Origin: Armatimonadota bacterium
GTDB lineage: Bacteria > Armatimonadota > JAAZEB01
Assembly (NCBI GenBank): GCA_012841485.1
Contig: DUUU01000191.1
Coordinates: 1 to 6,347, forward strand
Direction of reading: 5' to 3'
DNA: 6,347 bases
Numbering within the stretch: the stretch's first letter is position 1; each line of letters starts with the position of its first letter. The notes beneath the pieces were generated by a model. That model was given only the letters and a program-made list of their open reading frames with translations, ran no database searches and was not told the DNA's origin. The position numbers were made by a program, and so were the translations under genes. This document shows positions 1 to 6,278 of this stretch, piece after piece.

Positions 1-326
1 AACAGGCGCCCGGCTAGGAGAAACGCCGTCTGGTTCCGGATCAGCCCCCGGTCGTGCAAGCGCTCGGCGATGCGGCGCGCGCCCCACTTTCGGGGGATCT
101 CGACGATCACAACCTTGTCGTCCGTGGAGACCGGCATCAGCGTCCAGACGCCGAAGTAGCCGGCGCCAGCAAGGGCGGCGAGCAGGGCGAAGGCGACCAC
201 GAGCCGGCGCCAGACGGGCTGACGGCTTGGCGGCGGCGAATCCGCCTCCGTCTCTGCCCGCGGCCCGGATGGGATCGGTTCCGGCGATGGAGACTGGGCT
301 TCGCTCTCTTGTCTCTCTTCGGACAT
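1..326 (-). CDS. mltG: Endolytic murein transglycosylase MltG, N-terminal part (truncated by window edge)
   Basis: Partial gene; only the first 108 codons lie in the window and the frame stays open to base 1. MltG (YceG-like family) is an inner-membrane lytic transglycosylase that cuts nascent glycan strands and limits their length during peptidoglycan synthesis. Visible here: a cytoplasmic Pro/Glu/Ser-rich tail (residues 1-36), one transmembrane helix (about 40-60, RLVVAFALLAALAGAGYFGV), then the start of the outer LysM-like subdomain with VVIVEIPRKWGARRIAERL and GLIRNQTAF (about 72-103), matching the family pattern of a VxIP strand, an IAxxL helix and GLIRN. The catalytic glutamate lies beyond the window. 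The ATG at 326 has an AGGAG Shine-Dalgarno at 332-336 with a 5-nt spacer. It follows ruvX by 60 bp on the same strand, a pairing common in bacteria. The identification rests on the N-terminal pattern plus this neighbourhood. Confidence 0.85.
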   Translation of the reverse strand, partial: MSEERQESEAQSPSPEPIPSGPRAETEADSPPPSRQPVWRRLVVAFALLAALAGAGYFGVWTLMPVSTDDKVVIVEIPRKWGARRIAERLHDRGLIRNQTAFLLAGRL

Positions 327-349
327 TCTATCTCCTACCCGCGGGGGGA

Positions 350-388
350 GAGCGCCTTCCGATGCGCGCGCTGGGATTCCGGGCGCTC
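350..388. repeat. Inverted repeat across the ruvX stop, between ruvX and mltG
   Basis: Perfect 7-bp arms GAGCGCC (350-356) and GGCGCTC (382-388) surround a 25-base loop. The arm nearer ruvX covers part of its TGA stop (387-389). In RNA it could form a GC-rich hairpin in the 60-bp gap, upstream of the mltG ribosome binding site. No T-run follows, so it does not look like a standard intrinsic terminator. Chance pairing is quite possible in DNA this GC-rich. Confidence 0.3.
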
Positions 389-845
389 AGGCCCCCTCCT
401 CCCCACGCTTGTCGCTTCGCTGCCGGGCGAGACGTTCGGGCGAGCCTAGGTAGCTCCTCAAAATGAGCGCCGCGGCGATTGGATCGACCCGGCCACGGCG
501 TCGCGAACGCTGCACGCCCTCGCTTATGAGGATACCCTCTGCCTCTTCCGAAGTCAACCGCTCATCATGAGTAAAGACGGGCACCTTCAGGCAGGCCGCC
601 AGCTTCGCCGCGAACGCCTCCGCCGCGGCGGCCGCAGGCCCGTGCGAGCCATCCATATTCACCGGGAGGCCGACGACGACCTCCTCCACTGCTTCTTCTT
701 CCACGATTCGGGCAATCGCCTCGATAACCTCCCGGTCGCCGCGCTTCCGGGGCAGAACGGTGAGCGGATTGGCCGTGATCTCCAGCAGGTCACTCAGCGC
801 AAGGCCAACGCGCTTCGTGCCGTAATCTACCGCAAGGACGCGCAA
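387..845 (-). CDS. ruvX: RuvX/YqgF-family RNase H-fold nuclease (putative Holliday junction resolvase / pre-16S rRNA nuclease)
   Basis: 152 aa, close to the usual family length of about 140-150. The family has an RNase H-like fold; members are linked to 5'-end maturation of 16S rRNA and to Holliday-junction cleavage, in the cytoplasm. All signature motifs are visible: the N-terminal AVDYGTKRVGLALSD strand with Asp7, the VVVGLPVNMDGSHGP segment (about 56-70), DERLTS with Glu95 (94-99), and DPIAAALILRSYL with Asp121 (121-133). The three acidic residues expected for metal catalysis are therefore present. The start is TTG at 845. No other start fits, because the next downstream ones would remove the catalytic Asp7 strand. 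A purine-rich GGAAGGGAAGAG tract at 852-863 can serve as ribosome binding site. The gene overlaps the end of the upstream membrane-protein gene by 19 nt, suggesting translational coupling, with the weak TTG start perhaps depending on it. mltG follows 60 bp downstream. The C-terminal tail after residue 134 is basic and unconserved-looking. Confidence 0.93.
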   Translation of the reverse strand: MRVLAVDYGTKRVGLALSDLLEITANPLTVLPRKRGDREVIEAIARIVEEEAVEEVVVGLPVNMDGSHGPAAAAAEAFAAKLAACLKVPVFTHDERLTSEEAEGILISEGVQRSRRRGRVDPIAAALILRSYLGSPERLARQRSDKRGEEGA

Positions 846-3103
846 GCGGAGCTCTTCCCTTCCGGTGCCGGCTCGTCACAAAGCGCCAGGTAGCCGGCCC
901 CCACCGTCACAAACGCCAACATCAAACCGCCGGCGATGATCCCGGAATCGTTCAGCAGAAACGCCGCCACGCTTCCCGTCAATCCGGCCAGAAGCAGCGG
1001 GCGCAGCTGCGTTGCCACGGCACGCACCGGCGTCGGTGGGCGTTGGCTCACGGCCAGCAGCACCGGTAACGCCATGAAGAAGAGGCGCGTCGCCGAAGTC
1101 CGCCCCATGAGCACCTCATTCATGTGTGCCTTGCGCGCGACGAGCGCCGTAAGCCAGGGCACCCCACCGACCTGCGCTTGCAGGGCAGCGCGGCCGACAT
1201 GCGACATCGCCTCGGAAGGGCGAAGCAGGTCCAGGCAGACGATAGCGGCCGCCGCGGCCACCAACCCGAGCGCCGGCGCGGCGATCGCCCGCGCACCACG
1301 CCAGCCGGCCATCACGCCGGCGGCAACCGCAAAAGTAAACGCAGCGGCGAGCCCGCCCCCAAAGTTCGCGCCCAGGCCCGAGTAGCCGAACGTCACGGTG
1401 AGAACGGCTCCCAGAAGCGCCGCCACGGCAGGCGCGCGTGAGCCCAGCAAAGGCTGCAGCGTGGCCGCCCCTACGAGCGCCAGGCCCAGGGCGATCCCAA
1501 ACATCTCGTTGCCAATTCCGTAGAACCGCGCCCCCTCGGTCAGCGCGTAGCTCACCATGCCTCCCAGGATCCGCCAGGATCCCTGCGTGATGTCAGCGAT
1601 TAAGACGCAGAGCGTCAACGCCGCGATCCAGGCCGGCGGGCGCACTCGAGGCACCACGCGCCCCAACGCTCCCGCGCTGGCGGCCACCACGCCCACACCG
1701 GCCGCCAGGCCCAACAGGTATTCCCCCAGCGTATCCGCCGCGAAACCCGCTACCAGCAGGGCGCCCGCTGGTAGCGAGAGCGCGCCGATCTGGATGCCCC
1801 GCGCTGCCGCCTCGACCCAGGTCGGCGCGCGCCGCCGCATGGCCCGCAGGCCCAGCAGCAGCGGGCCAAGAAAGACCGCGGGGCCCATAAGAACCGCCCA
1901 CGACCGAAAGACGCGGAAGCGCAGGCGCGCCACGCGGCGCGTGCGCTCGTCCATCCACTGGAGGTAGGCGCCCGGATCCGGTTCGGCCACCACCGAGAGC
2001 GGAGCCCCGGTAGCCCCTGGCAGCGCACCGGCGCCCAGCAGGGCCGCCAGCGTGACGGGGAGATCGGCATTGGCCACCAACCCCGGCCGGCGTGTCGTCG
2101 AGGAGCGCAGGAGACCGGGCCCCCATCCGCGCCCGGCGACAAAGAGCGGTGTCAGCACCTGCTCCGTCACCGAGGGCGCCACCGGCGGCGCGGGCGAGAG
2201 GAGGATGAAGAGGGTTTCCTCCGGATCGATGCGCGCGCGCAAGGCACCCACCAGCGCGTCCAGGCGAGCGAGCGCCGCAGCGCGTGCCGCCGCGGCCGCT
2301 TCAGGCAGCATCTCGTCCTGGCAGGCCGCCAGTCGAGAAGTATCGCCAAACTCAATGGCCACCACATCGGCGCGTTTTGCCACCCGTTCGAAGGCGGCCA
2401 CGGTTGCCGGCACATCCACGCACACGCCCCCGGGCAGATCGGGAGCCACCGCCAGGGTGCCCGGGCCCACGTCGCCCATCGAGACCACGCCGCGCGCGTC
2501 CATTAGCAAGGCCAGGAGTTGCCGGCGCGGCCAGCGCGGCAGGTCGGCATTCCCGATGCAGGCCGTATGCTTGCCGGCATGGCGGAGGGCCTCGCCCAGA
2601 GCCCCCGGGCGCGCCTCCGCGTTGGAGTAGAGCGAGAGCCGCTCGCGCTCGCGGCAGTAGAGTGCTCCGCGCGGCAGCGGGCGGCCGGTGGCGACCCAGA
2701 ACGCGGCGGCATCCTCCAGATCCCCACCTCCACGCCAGCGCACGGATCCCTCGTACTGCACCCACGAGCCGGCGCCCAGAGCGACATAGGCGCTCTCTGG
2801 GAGGCTGCTCAGCATGAAGCGCGTGCAGATTAGACCCGATGCCGCCTCGCGGCGAAGCCGCGCCAGGCTCGGTCCCGGATGCTCCCATAGGTCGGCGCGC
2901 TCCAAGCGGTCGGCCACAACGAGGACCACCTGCGCCGCGCACGCCCACGATGGGAGCAACGCCAGCAGCGCGCAGCAGGCGATCAGCAGGCGAAGGGCTC
3001 GTCTGAGGGGGATCCGTCGTGCCGGGCGGGCCCTCCGGAACGCGCCCCGGCCGAACCATGGCGCACCCGACACGCTTCTTCTGGCCTCCGATGCCAATCT
3101 CAT
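827..3103 (-). CDS. Large membrane protein: signal peptide, AlkP-like outer domain lacking metal-ligand histidines, about 10 C-terminal TM helices; function unknown
   Basis: 758 aa from the ATG at 3103. A basic N-terminus leads into a hydrophobic core (about 37-52) ending in WACA|AQ, a plausible signal peptidase I site near residue 56. Residues 57-400 look like a divergent alkaline-phosphatase-superfamily domain: VVLVVADRLERADL with Asp65 where the first metal-binding Asp normally sits, EFGDTSR (251-257), and STTRRPGLVANADLPVTLA (335-353), which resembles the C-terminal part of such domains. The DHG-type motif expected after strand FILLS (299-303) is replaced by PAPP, and there is no histidine at all from 180 to 400, so metal catalysis looks unlikely. 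Residues 401-742 carry roughly ten hydrophobic helices with polar motifs RFYGIGNE (526-533), GANFGGG (578-584), SHVGR (634-638) and NDSG (718-721). From memory, unnamed membrane proteins of Actinobacteria and Firmicutes carry similar YGxGN and NDSG motifs. GTG at 3073, with GGAGG 11 nt upstream, is an alternative start giving 748 aa. It is the first gene of the operon and overlaps ruvX by 19 nt. The substrate or partner is unknown. Confidence 0.8.
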   Translation of the reverse strand: MRLASEARRSVSGAPWFGRGAFRRARPARRIPLRRALRLLIACCALLALLPSWACAAQVVLVVADRLERADLWEHPGPSLARLRREAASGLICTRFMLSSLPESAYVALGAGSWVQYEGSVRWRGGGDLEDAAAFWVATGRPLPRGALYCRERERLSLYSNAEARPGALGEALRHAGKHTACIGNADLPRWPRRQLLALLMDARGVVSMGDVGPGTLAVAPDLPGGVCVDVPATVAAFERVAKRADVVAIEFGDTSRLAACQDEMLPEAAAAARAAALARLDALVGALRARIDPEETLFILLSPAPPVAPSVTEQVLTPLFVAGRGWGPGLLRSSTTRRPGLVANADLPVTLAALLGAGALPGATGAPLSVVAEPDPGAYLQWMDERTRRVARLRFRVFRSWAVLMGPAVFLGPLLLGLRAMRRRAPTWVEAAARGIQIGALSLPAGALLVAGFAADTLGEYLLGLAAGVGVVAASAGALGRVVPRVRPPAWIAALTLCVLIADITQGSWRILGGMVSYALTEGARFYGIGNEMFGIALGLALVGAATLQPLLGSRAPAVAALLGAVLTVTFGYSGLGANFGGGLAAAFTFAVAAGVMAGWRGARAIAAPALGLVAAAAAIVCLDLLRPSEAMSHVGRAALQAQVGGVPWLTALVARKAHMNEVLMGRTSATRLFFMALPVLLAVSQRPPTPVRAVATQLRPLLLAGLTGSVAAFLLNDSGIIAGGLMLAFVTVGAGYLALCDEPAPEGKSSACASLR

Positions 3104-3112
3104 GGCACGCCC

Positions 3113-3141
3113 ATTATAGCATACGTCTCCTAGCTGGGGAA
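3113..3141 (-). promoter_or_regulatory. Extended -10 promoter for the membrane protein-ruvX-mltG operon
   Basis: On the minus strand, TGC followed by a perfect TATAAT (3121-3113) forms an extended -10 element for a housekeeping sigma factor. With a 17-bp spacer the -35 hexamer would be TTCCCC (3141-3136), a poor match to TTGACA, which is normal for extended -10 promoters. Transcription would begin around 3105-3107, only 2-4 nt before the ATG at 3103. The message is then nearly leaderless if that ATG is used, or has a leader of about 33 nt if GTG at 3073 is the true start. Confidence 0.6.
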
Positions 3142-3261
3142 GACGGTCGTCGCCTCGAGGGCTTTCCTCGCGCTTCCGCAAACACGGCGCCGCGAGCCGG
3201 CAAGTTTGGCGTAGATGCTTCCGGGCAAAAAACGTGAAGGCGCTGGAATGGCCAAGGTACC

Positions 3262-3267
3262 AGGAGG
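3262..3267 (+). promoter_or_regulatory. Shine-Dalgarno of the Lon-like protease gene, deciding its start
   Basis: AGGAGG lies 8 nt before the ATG at 3276, an ideal spacing. This selects that ATG over the in-frame GTG at 3234, which would add 14 residues with no family resemblance. The family-typical N-terminus (VPADKLAWRCDP) begins shortly after the ATG. I saw no convincing promoter hexamers for this gene between 3142 and 3261. Confidence 0.8.
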
Positions 3268-3275
3268 GAGGGGGC

Positions 3276-5786
3276 ATGGCGGAACAAAAGTGGCGAGTGC
3301 CGGCGGACAAATTGGCGTGGCGGTGTGATCCAAACACCTTCGGGTTCGAGACGACAGAGGATATCGAGCCCCTGAAAGGCATCGCCGGCCAGGAGCGCGC
3401 GGTCGAGTCCATCGACTTCGGCATCGACATCGATGCGCCCGGCTATAACCTCTTCCTGGTCGGTGCCCCAGGCACCGGCAGGTGGCACGCGGTGCGCACG
3501 CAGATCGAGGAGCGCGCGCGCACCGAGCCTCGGCCTCCGGATTGGTGCTACGTCCACAACTTCGACAACCCGGATGAGCCGGTGGCGCTGTGCCTGCCAG
3601 CGGGCGGCGGCGAAGAGTTCGCTGCCGCGATGGACAACCTGATCTCCTTGAGCCAAGAGGAGATCCCGAAGGCTTTCCAATCGGAAGGCTATGAGGAGCT
3701 GAAGGGCCAGCTCGTCCGCGAGCATAACGAGCGGCGAGATAGCCTGATCGAGGAGCTGCAGGCCAAGGCACGTGAAGCCGGCTTTGTGATCCAGATGACG
3801 CCGGCGGGCATGGTGACGATCCCCCTGGTGGATGGCCAGCCGATCACCCCGGAGCAGTATGAGGAGCTGCCTGAGGAGCAGAAGGAGCAGATCGAGGAGC
3901 GCGGCAAGGGACTACCCGGCCAGATCGAGCAGACCTTCCGGCAGGCGCGCAATATCGAGCGTGAGGCCCTGGAGAAAAGCCGCGAGCTGGACCAAAGCGT
4001 GGCGCGCCAGGCGGTGAGCCAGCTCTTTGATGCCGTTCGCGAGAAGTACCGGGGCAATGAGAAGATCGAGCGCTTCCTGAGCGCGGCCCAGAACGACATC
4101 GCCGAGCATGTGGACGAGTTCCGAAACGGTCGCGAACGCCTGCCGTCGGATGGTCCCCCCGCCCTGGCGGTGGCCGCCAACATGGCGGAGATGCAGCGCG
4201 AGGAGACGCTCAACCGCTACCGGGTCAATGTGCTCATCAACAACGCCCATACCGAGGGAGCGCCCGTGGTGGCCGAGGAGCACCCCACCTACTACAACCT
4301 CGTCGGGCGGATCGACTTCCGCGTGCGCTTTGGCGTCATGGTCACCGATCCGCGCATGATCAAGGCCGGGGCGCTACACCACGCCAACGGCGGCTACCTG
4401 ATCCTGGATCTGATCGACGTGCTCAGCAATCCCCTCTCCTGGGATGGCCTGAAGCGCACCCTGCGCACCAACGAGGTGCGCATCGAGAACCTGGGCGAGC
4501 AGATGGGGATCATCCCCACGGCATCCCTTCGCCCGGAGCCGATCCCGGTGCAGCTCAAGGTGGTTTTGGTCGGTCCCCCCTTCCTCTACTACCTGCTGCA
4601 CGCGCTCGATAAGGACTTCGGCCGCCTCTTCAAGGTGAAGGTGGACTTCGATACCGAGATGCCCCGCAACGAGCACCATCTGGCGCAGTACACGGCGCTC
4701 GTCACGGCATTGACGCGCAAGGAGGGGATGAAGCCGTTCTCCAAGGGAGCGATGGCGCGCGCCGTCGAGCACGCCGCGCGCACCCGCGAACACCAGGAGA
4801 AGCTCGCCACCTCCTATCGTGTCGCCGAGGATCTGGTCACCGAGGCCTCCTTCTGGGCGGGCAAAGCAGGCCACGACGTGGTGATGGCGGAGGACGTCAC
4901 CAAGGCGTTGGAGGAGCGCGAGTATCGCTCGCGCATGCTCGAGGAGAAGATCCGCGAGTGGATCCAAGAGGGCACTCTGATGATCGACACCACCGGGGCC
5001 GTTGTCGGCCAGGTCAATGGGCTGTCGGTCTCGGCGCTGGGCGACTACGTCTTCGGCCGGCCCTCTCGGATCACGGGGCGCACCTTCCTGGGGCGCGGTG
5101 GCGTGGTGAACATCGAGCGCGAGGTAAAGATGGGCGGGCGCATCCATAACAAGGGCGTCCTGATCCTCTCCGGCTACCTGGGCGGGCGATATGCCCGCGA
5201 GGTGCCCCTGGCGCTCTCCGCCACGCTCACCTTCGAGCAGCTCTATGAGGATGTCGAGGGCGACAGCGCCTCGGCGGCGGAGCTCTATGCCATCCTGTCG
5301 AGCCTGGCGGATGTGCCGATTCACCAGGGCATCGCCGTCACCGGATCGGTGAACCAGCGGGGCGAGGTCCAGCCCATCGGGGGAGCCACCCACAAGATCG
5401 AGGGCTTCTTCCACGTCTGCAAAGTGCGCGGGCTCACCGGGGAACAAGGCGTGATCATCCCGGAGCAGAACGTCCGGAACCTCATGCTCAAGGATGAGGT
5501 GATCGACGCGGTCAAGGAGGGCAAGTTCCATATCTGGGCAGTGCGCACCATCGATGAGGGGATCGAAATCCTGACGGGGGTACGCGCCGGCCGGCAGTAC
5601 CCGGATGGCACCTTCGAGGAGGGCTCGATCAACGACCGGGTGCTGTGGCGGTTGCGCCACTTTGCCGAGACGCTCAAGGAGTTTGGAGTCCAGCCGGGCA
5701 CCGAGAGAGAGGCCGAAGAGGCCCTCGCTGGAATGGCGCAGACCCTGGAAGAGACCGACGACCCCTCCGAGGAGGGCGGCAACTAG
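3276..5786 (+). CDS. Lon-related protease of the LonB/LonC-like group with intact Ser-Lys dyad and degenerate AAA+ module
   Basis: 836 aa, typical for this Lon-like group (COG1067-like), soluble and with no membrane segment. Order of parts: N-terminal VPADKLAWRCDPNTFGFETT (8-27); AAA+ core start with GYNLFLVGAPGTGRW (56-70); a helical, charged, partly coiled-coil insertion (about 112-310); the second half of the AAA+ core with GALHHANGGYLILDLIDVL (365-383) and FGRLFKVKVDFD (448-459); an AAA lid (about 470-560); an S16 protease domain (about 565-768); and a C-terminal helical tail. The protease dyad is Ser664 in EGDSASAAE and Lys707 in PIGGATHKIEG. Their 43-residue spacing equals that of E. 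coli Lon Ser679/Lys722. Walker A is abnormal: the lysine is Arg69 and the next Ser/Thr is Trp70. Walker B keeps Asp378 but has Leu where the catalytic Glu would be. Known ATP-independent LonC proteases also have a non-functional AAA+ module, so ATP-independent degradation of unfolded proteins is inferred. The gene is divergent from the ruvX operon (172 bp between starts) and convergent with a small gene. Confidence 0.92.
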   Translation: MAEQKWRVPADKLAWRCDPNTFGFETTEDIEPLKGIAGQERAVESIDFGIDIDAPGYNLFLVGAPGTGRWHAVRTQIEERARTEPRPPDWCYVHNFDNPDEPVALCLPAGGGEEFAAAMDNLISLSQEEIPKAFQSEGYEELKGQLVREHNERRDSLIEELQAKAREAGFVIQMTPAGMVTIPLVDGQPITPEQYEELPEEQKEQIEERGKGLPGQIEQTFRQARNIEREALEKSRELDQSVARQAVSQLFDAVREKYRGNEKIERFLSAAQNDIAEHVDEFRNGRERLPSDGPPALAVAANMAEMQREETLNRYRVNVLINNAHTEGAPVVAEEHPTYYNLVGRIDFRVRFGVMVTDPRMIKAGALHHANGGYLILDLIDVLSNPLSWDGLKRTLRTNEVRIENLGEQMGIIPTASLRPEPIPVQLKVVLVGPPFLYYLLHALDKDFGRLFKVKVDFDTEMPRNEHHLAQYTALVTALTRKEGMKPFSKGAMARAVEHAARTREHQEKLATSYRVAEDLVTEASFWAGKAGHDVVMAEDVTKALEEREYRSRMLEEKIREWIQEGTLMIDTTGAVVGQVNGLSVSALGDYVFGRPSRITGRTFLGRGGVVNIEREVKMGGRIHNKGVLILSGYLGGRYAREVPLALSATLTFEQLYEDVEGDSASAAELYAILSSLADVPIHQGIAVTGSVNQRGEVQPIGGATHKIEGFFHVCKVRGLTGEQGVIIPEQNVRNLMLKDEVIDAVKEGKFHIWAVRTIDEGIEILTGVRAGRQYPDGTFEEGSINDRVLWRLRHFAETLKEFGVQPGTEREAEEALAGMAQTLEETDDPSEEGGN

Positions 5787-5796
5787 TCATTGCGAC

Positions 5797-5841
5797 GGGG
5801 CGCACGGTATCGCCGCGAGCCGGGCGAGTGCCTGGCGCCCC
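5797..5841. repeat. Inverted repeat in the gap between two convergent genes
   Basis: Perfect 7-bp arms GGGGCGC (5797-5803) and GCGCCCC (5835-5841) enclose 31 bases, which include a shorter CGCC/GGCG pairing (5811-5814 with 5823-5826). It lies in the 55-bp gap between the protease stop (5786) and the stop of the small minus-strand gene (5842), where a two-way terminator would be expected. No T-run follows on either strand, so the terminator role is only suggested by position. Confidence 0.3.
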
Positions 5842-6072
5842 TCATTCCCCCTCCGATGTCTCTCGCTGGAGGGCGCGATCCAGATAGGCGAGTGGGCAGC
5901 TCACGCGGATGCCCGCGACGGTGAAGGTCACGATCCTCCCGGACCGGGTCTCCGTGATCTCATCGATGCGCGCGCGCCGGCCCGCGAAGTGTCTCAAGAG
6001 CACACCGCCATCGTTGGGCACCCGGAATACTCGTCCAGGACGACAGCGCGTATCATCCAGTGTCCACCGCAT
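5842..6072 (-). CDS. Small hypothetical protein, 76 aa, no recognised family
   Basis: I do not recognise this protein. The ATG at 6072 is preceded by GGAG with a 7-nt spacer, which supports this start over the longer open frame reaching 6213. The upstream part of that frame (Cys-, Pro- and Trp-rich) does not look coding. The product has no signal peptide or membrane helix. Its middle alternates in a beta-strand-like way: GRVFRVPND, GGVLLRHFAGRRARIDEI, GRIVTFTVAGIRVSCPL, ending in the helix-like AYLDRALQRE. That suggests a small beta-rich domain, perhaps SH3- or barrel-like, but this is inference. Two cysteines (Cys10 and Cys59) are present and no metal-binding cluster is visible. From about codon 26 onward the third positions are mostly G/C, like the neighbouring genes; the first 25 codons are less so. 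It runs convergent to the Lon-like protease gene with 55 bp between stops. Confidence 0.5.
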   Translation of the reverse strand: MRWTLDDTRCRPGRVFRVPNDGGVLLRHFAGRRARIDEITETRSGRIVTFTVAGIRVSCPLAYLDRALQRETSEGE

Positions 6073-6230
6073 CCACACTCTCCAGTGCTGCCAGGGGTTG
6101 CATCCGCCGGGGAAGCGGCCGGAGAGCCGCCGTACGCGCGGATAGGGCCAAGGAGATCGGTTACCGCCGGGCATGGAACACCTCGCCGTGCCCCAGCCTC
6201 GCTCGCAGTGCAACAGTTCGCCGGCAGCAC

Positions 6231-6250
6231 GCCTGCTTCCTTCCTCAGGC
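6231..6250. repeat. Short inverted repeat with purine/pyrimidine-rich loop
   Basis: Perfect 5-bp arms GCCTG (6231-6235) and CAGGC (6246-6250) enclose a 10-base loop, CTTCCTTCCT on the plus strand and AGGAAGGAAG on the minus strand. It lies upstream of the 76-aa minus-strand gene. The minus-strand loop recalls the GGAAGGAAGCAG piece of bacterial SRP RNA, but the flanks do not pair as that RNA requires. Confidence 0.25.
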
Positions 6251-6262
6251 TGGAGCGGCAGG

Positions 6263-6278
6263 AACGATACAACGATAC
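6263..6278 (+). repeat. Perfect tandem 8-bp repeat (AACGATAC twice)
   Basis: AACGATAC occurs twice head-to-tail with no gap, in the gene-free right end about 190 bp upstream of the 76-aa gene and just before an ATG at 6284 on the plus strand. It is more AT-rich than its surroundings. It could be a regulator binding site or simply a small slippage duplication. Confidence 0.6.

Noticed and set aside
54..466. Plus-strand frames at the left end
   Set aside because: They lie antisense to mltG and the end of ruvX, whose conserved motifs are clear.
1557..2833. Several open frames on both strands within the membrane-protein gene (for example 1593-2126 minus, 2052-2630 plus, 2352-3059 minus)
   Set aside because: All are low-complexity Arg/Ala/Pro/Gly-rich shadows of one continuous frame that has a signal peptide, domain motifs and membrane helices.
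3234..3275. GTG at 3234 as the start of the Lon-like gene
   Set aside because: ATG at 3276 has an ideal AGGAGG site. The extra 14 residues include that site translated and do not resemble the family.
3104..3430. Upstream extension of the membrane-protein frame to 3430
   Set aside because: It would run antisense through the start of the protease gene and across the promoter. The signal peptide and the ATG/GTG candidates at 3103 and 3073 give a natural start.
3114..3771. Two minus-strand frames (203 and 213 aa) antisense to the start of the Lon-like gene
   Set aside because: They overlap each other and the conserved N-terminus of the protease, and they show Arg/Pro/Ala-rich shadow composition.
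4374..5660. 428-aa open frame on the minus strand, antisense to the Lon-like gene
   Set aside because: It mirrors the GC-biased codons of a gene with clear family motifs throughout. Its product has no recognisable domain, and a long antisense frame is expected in such DNA.
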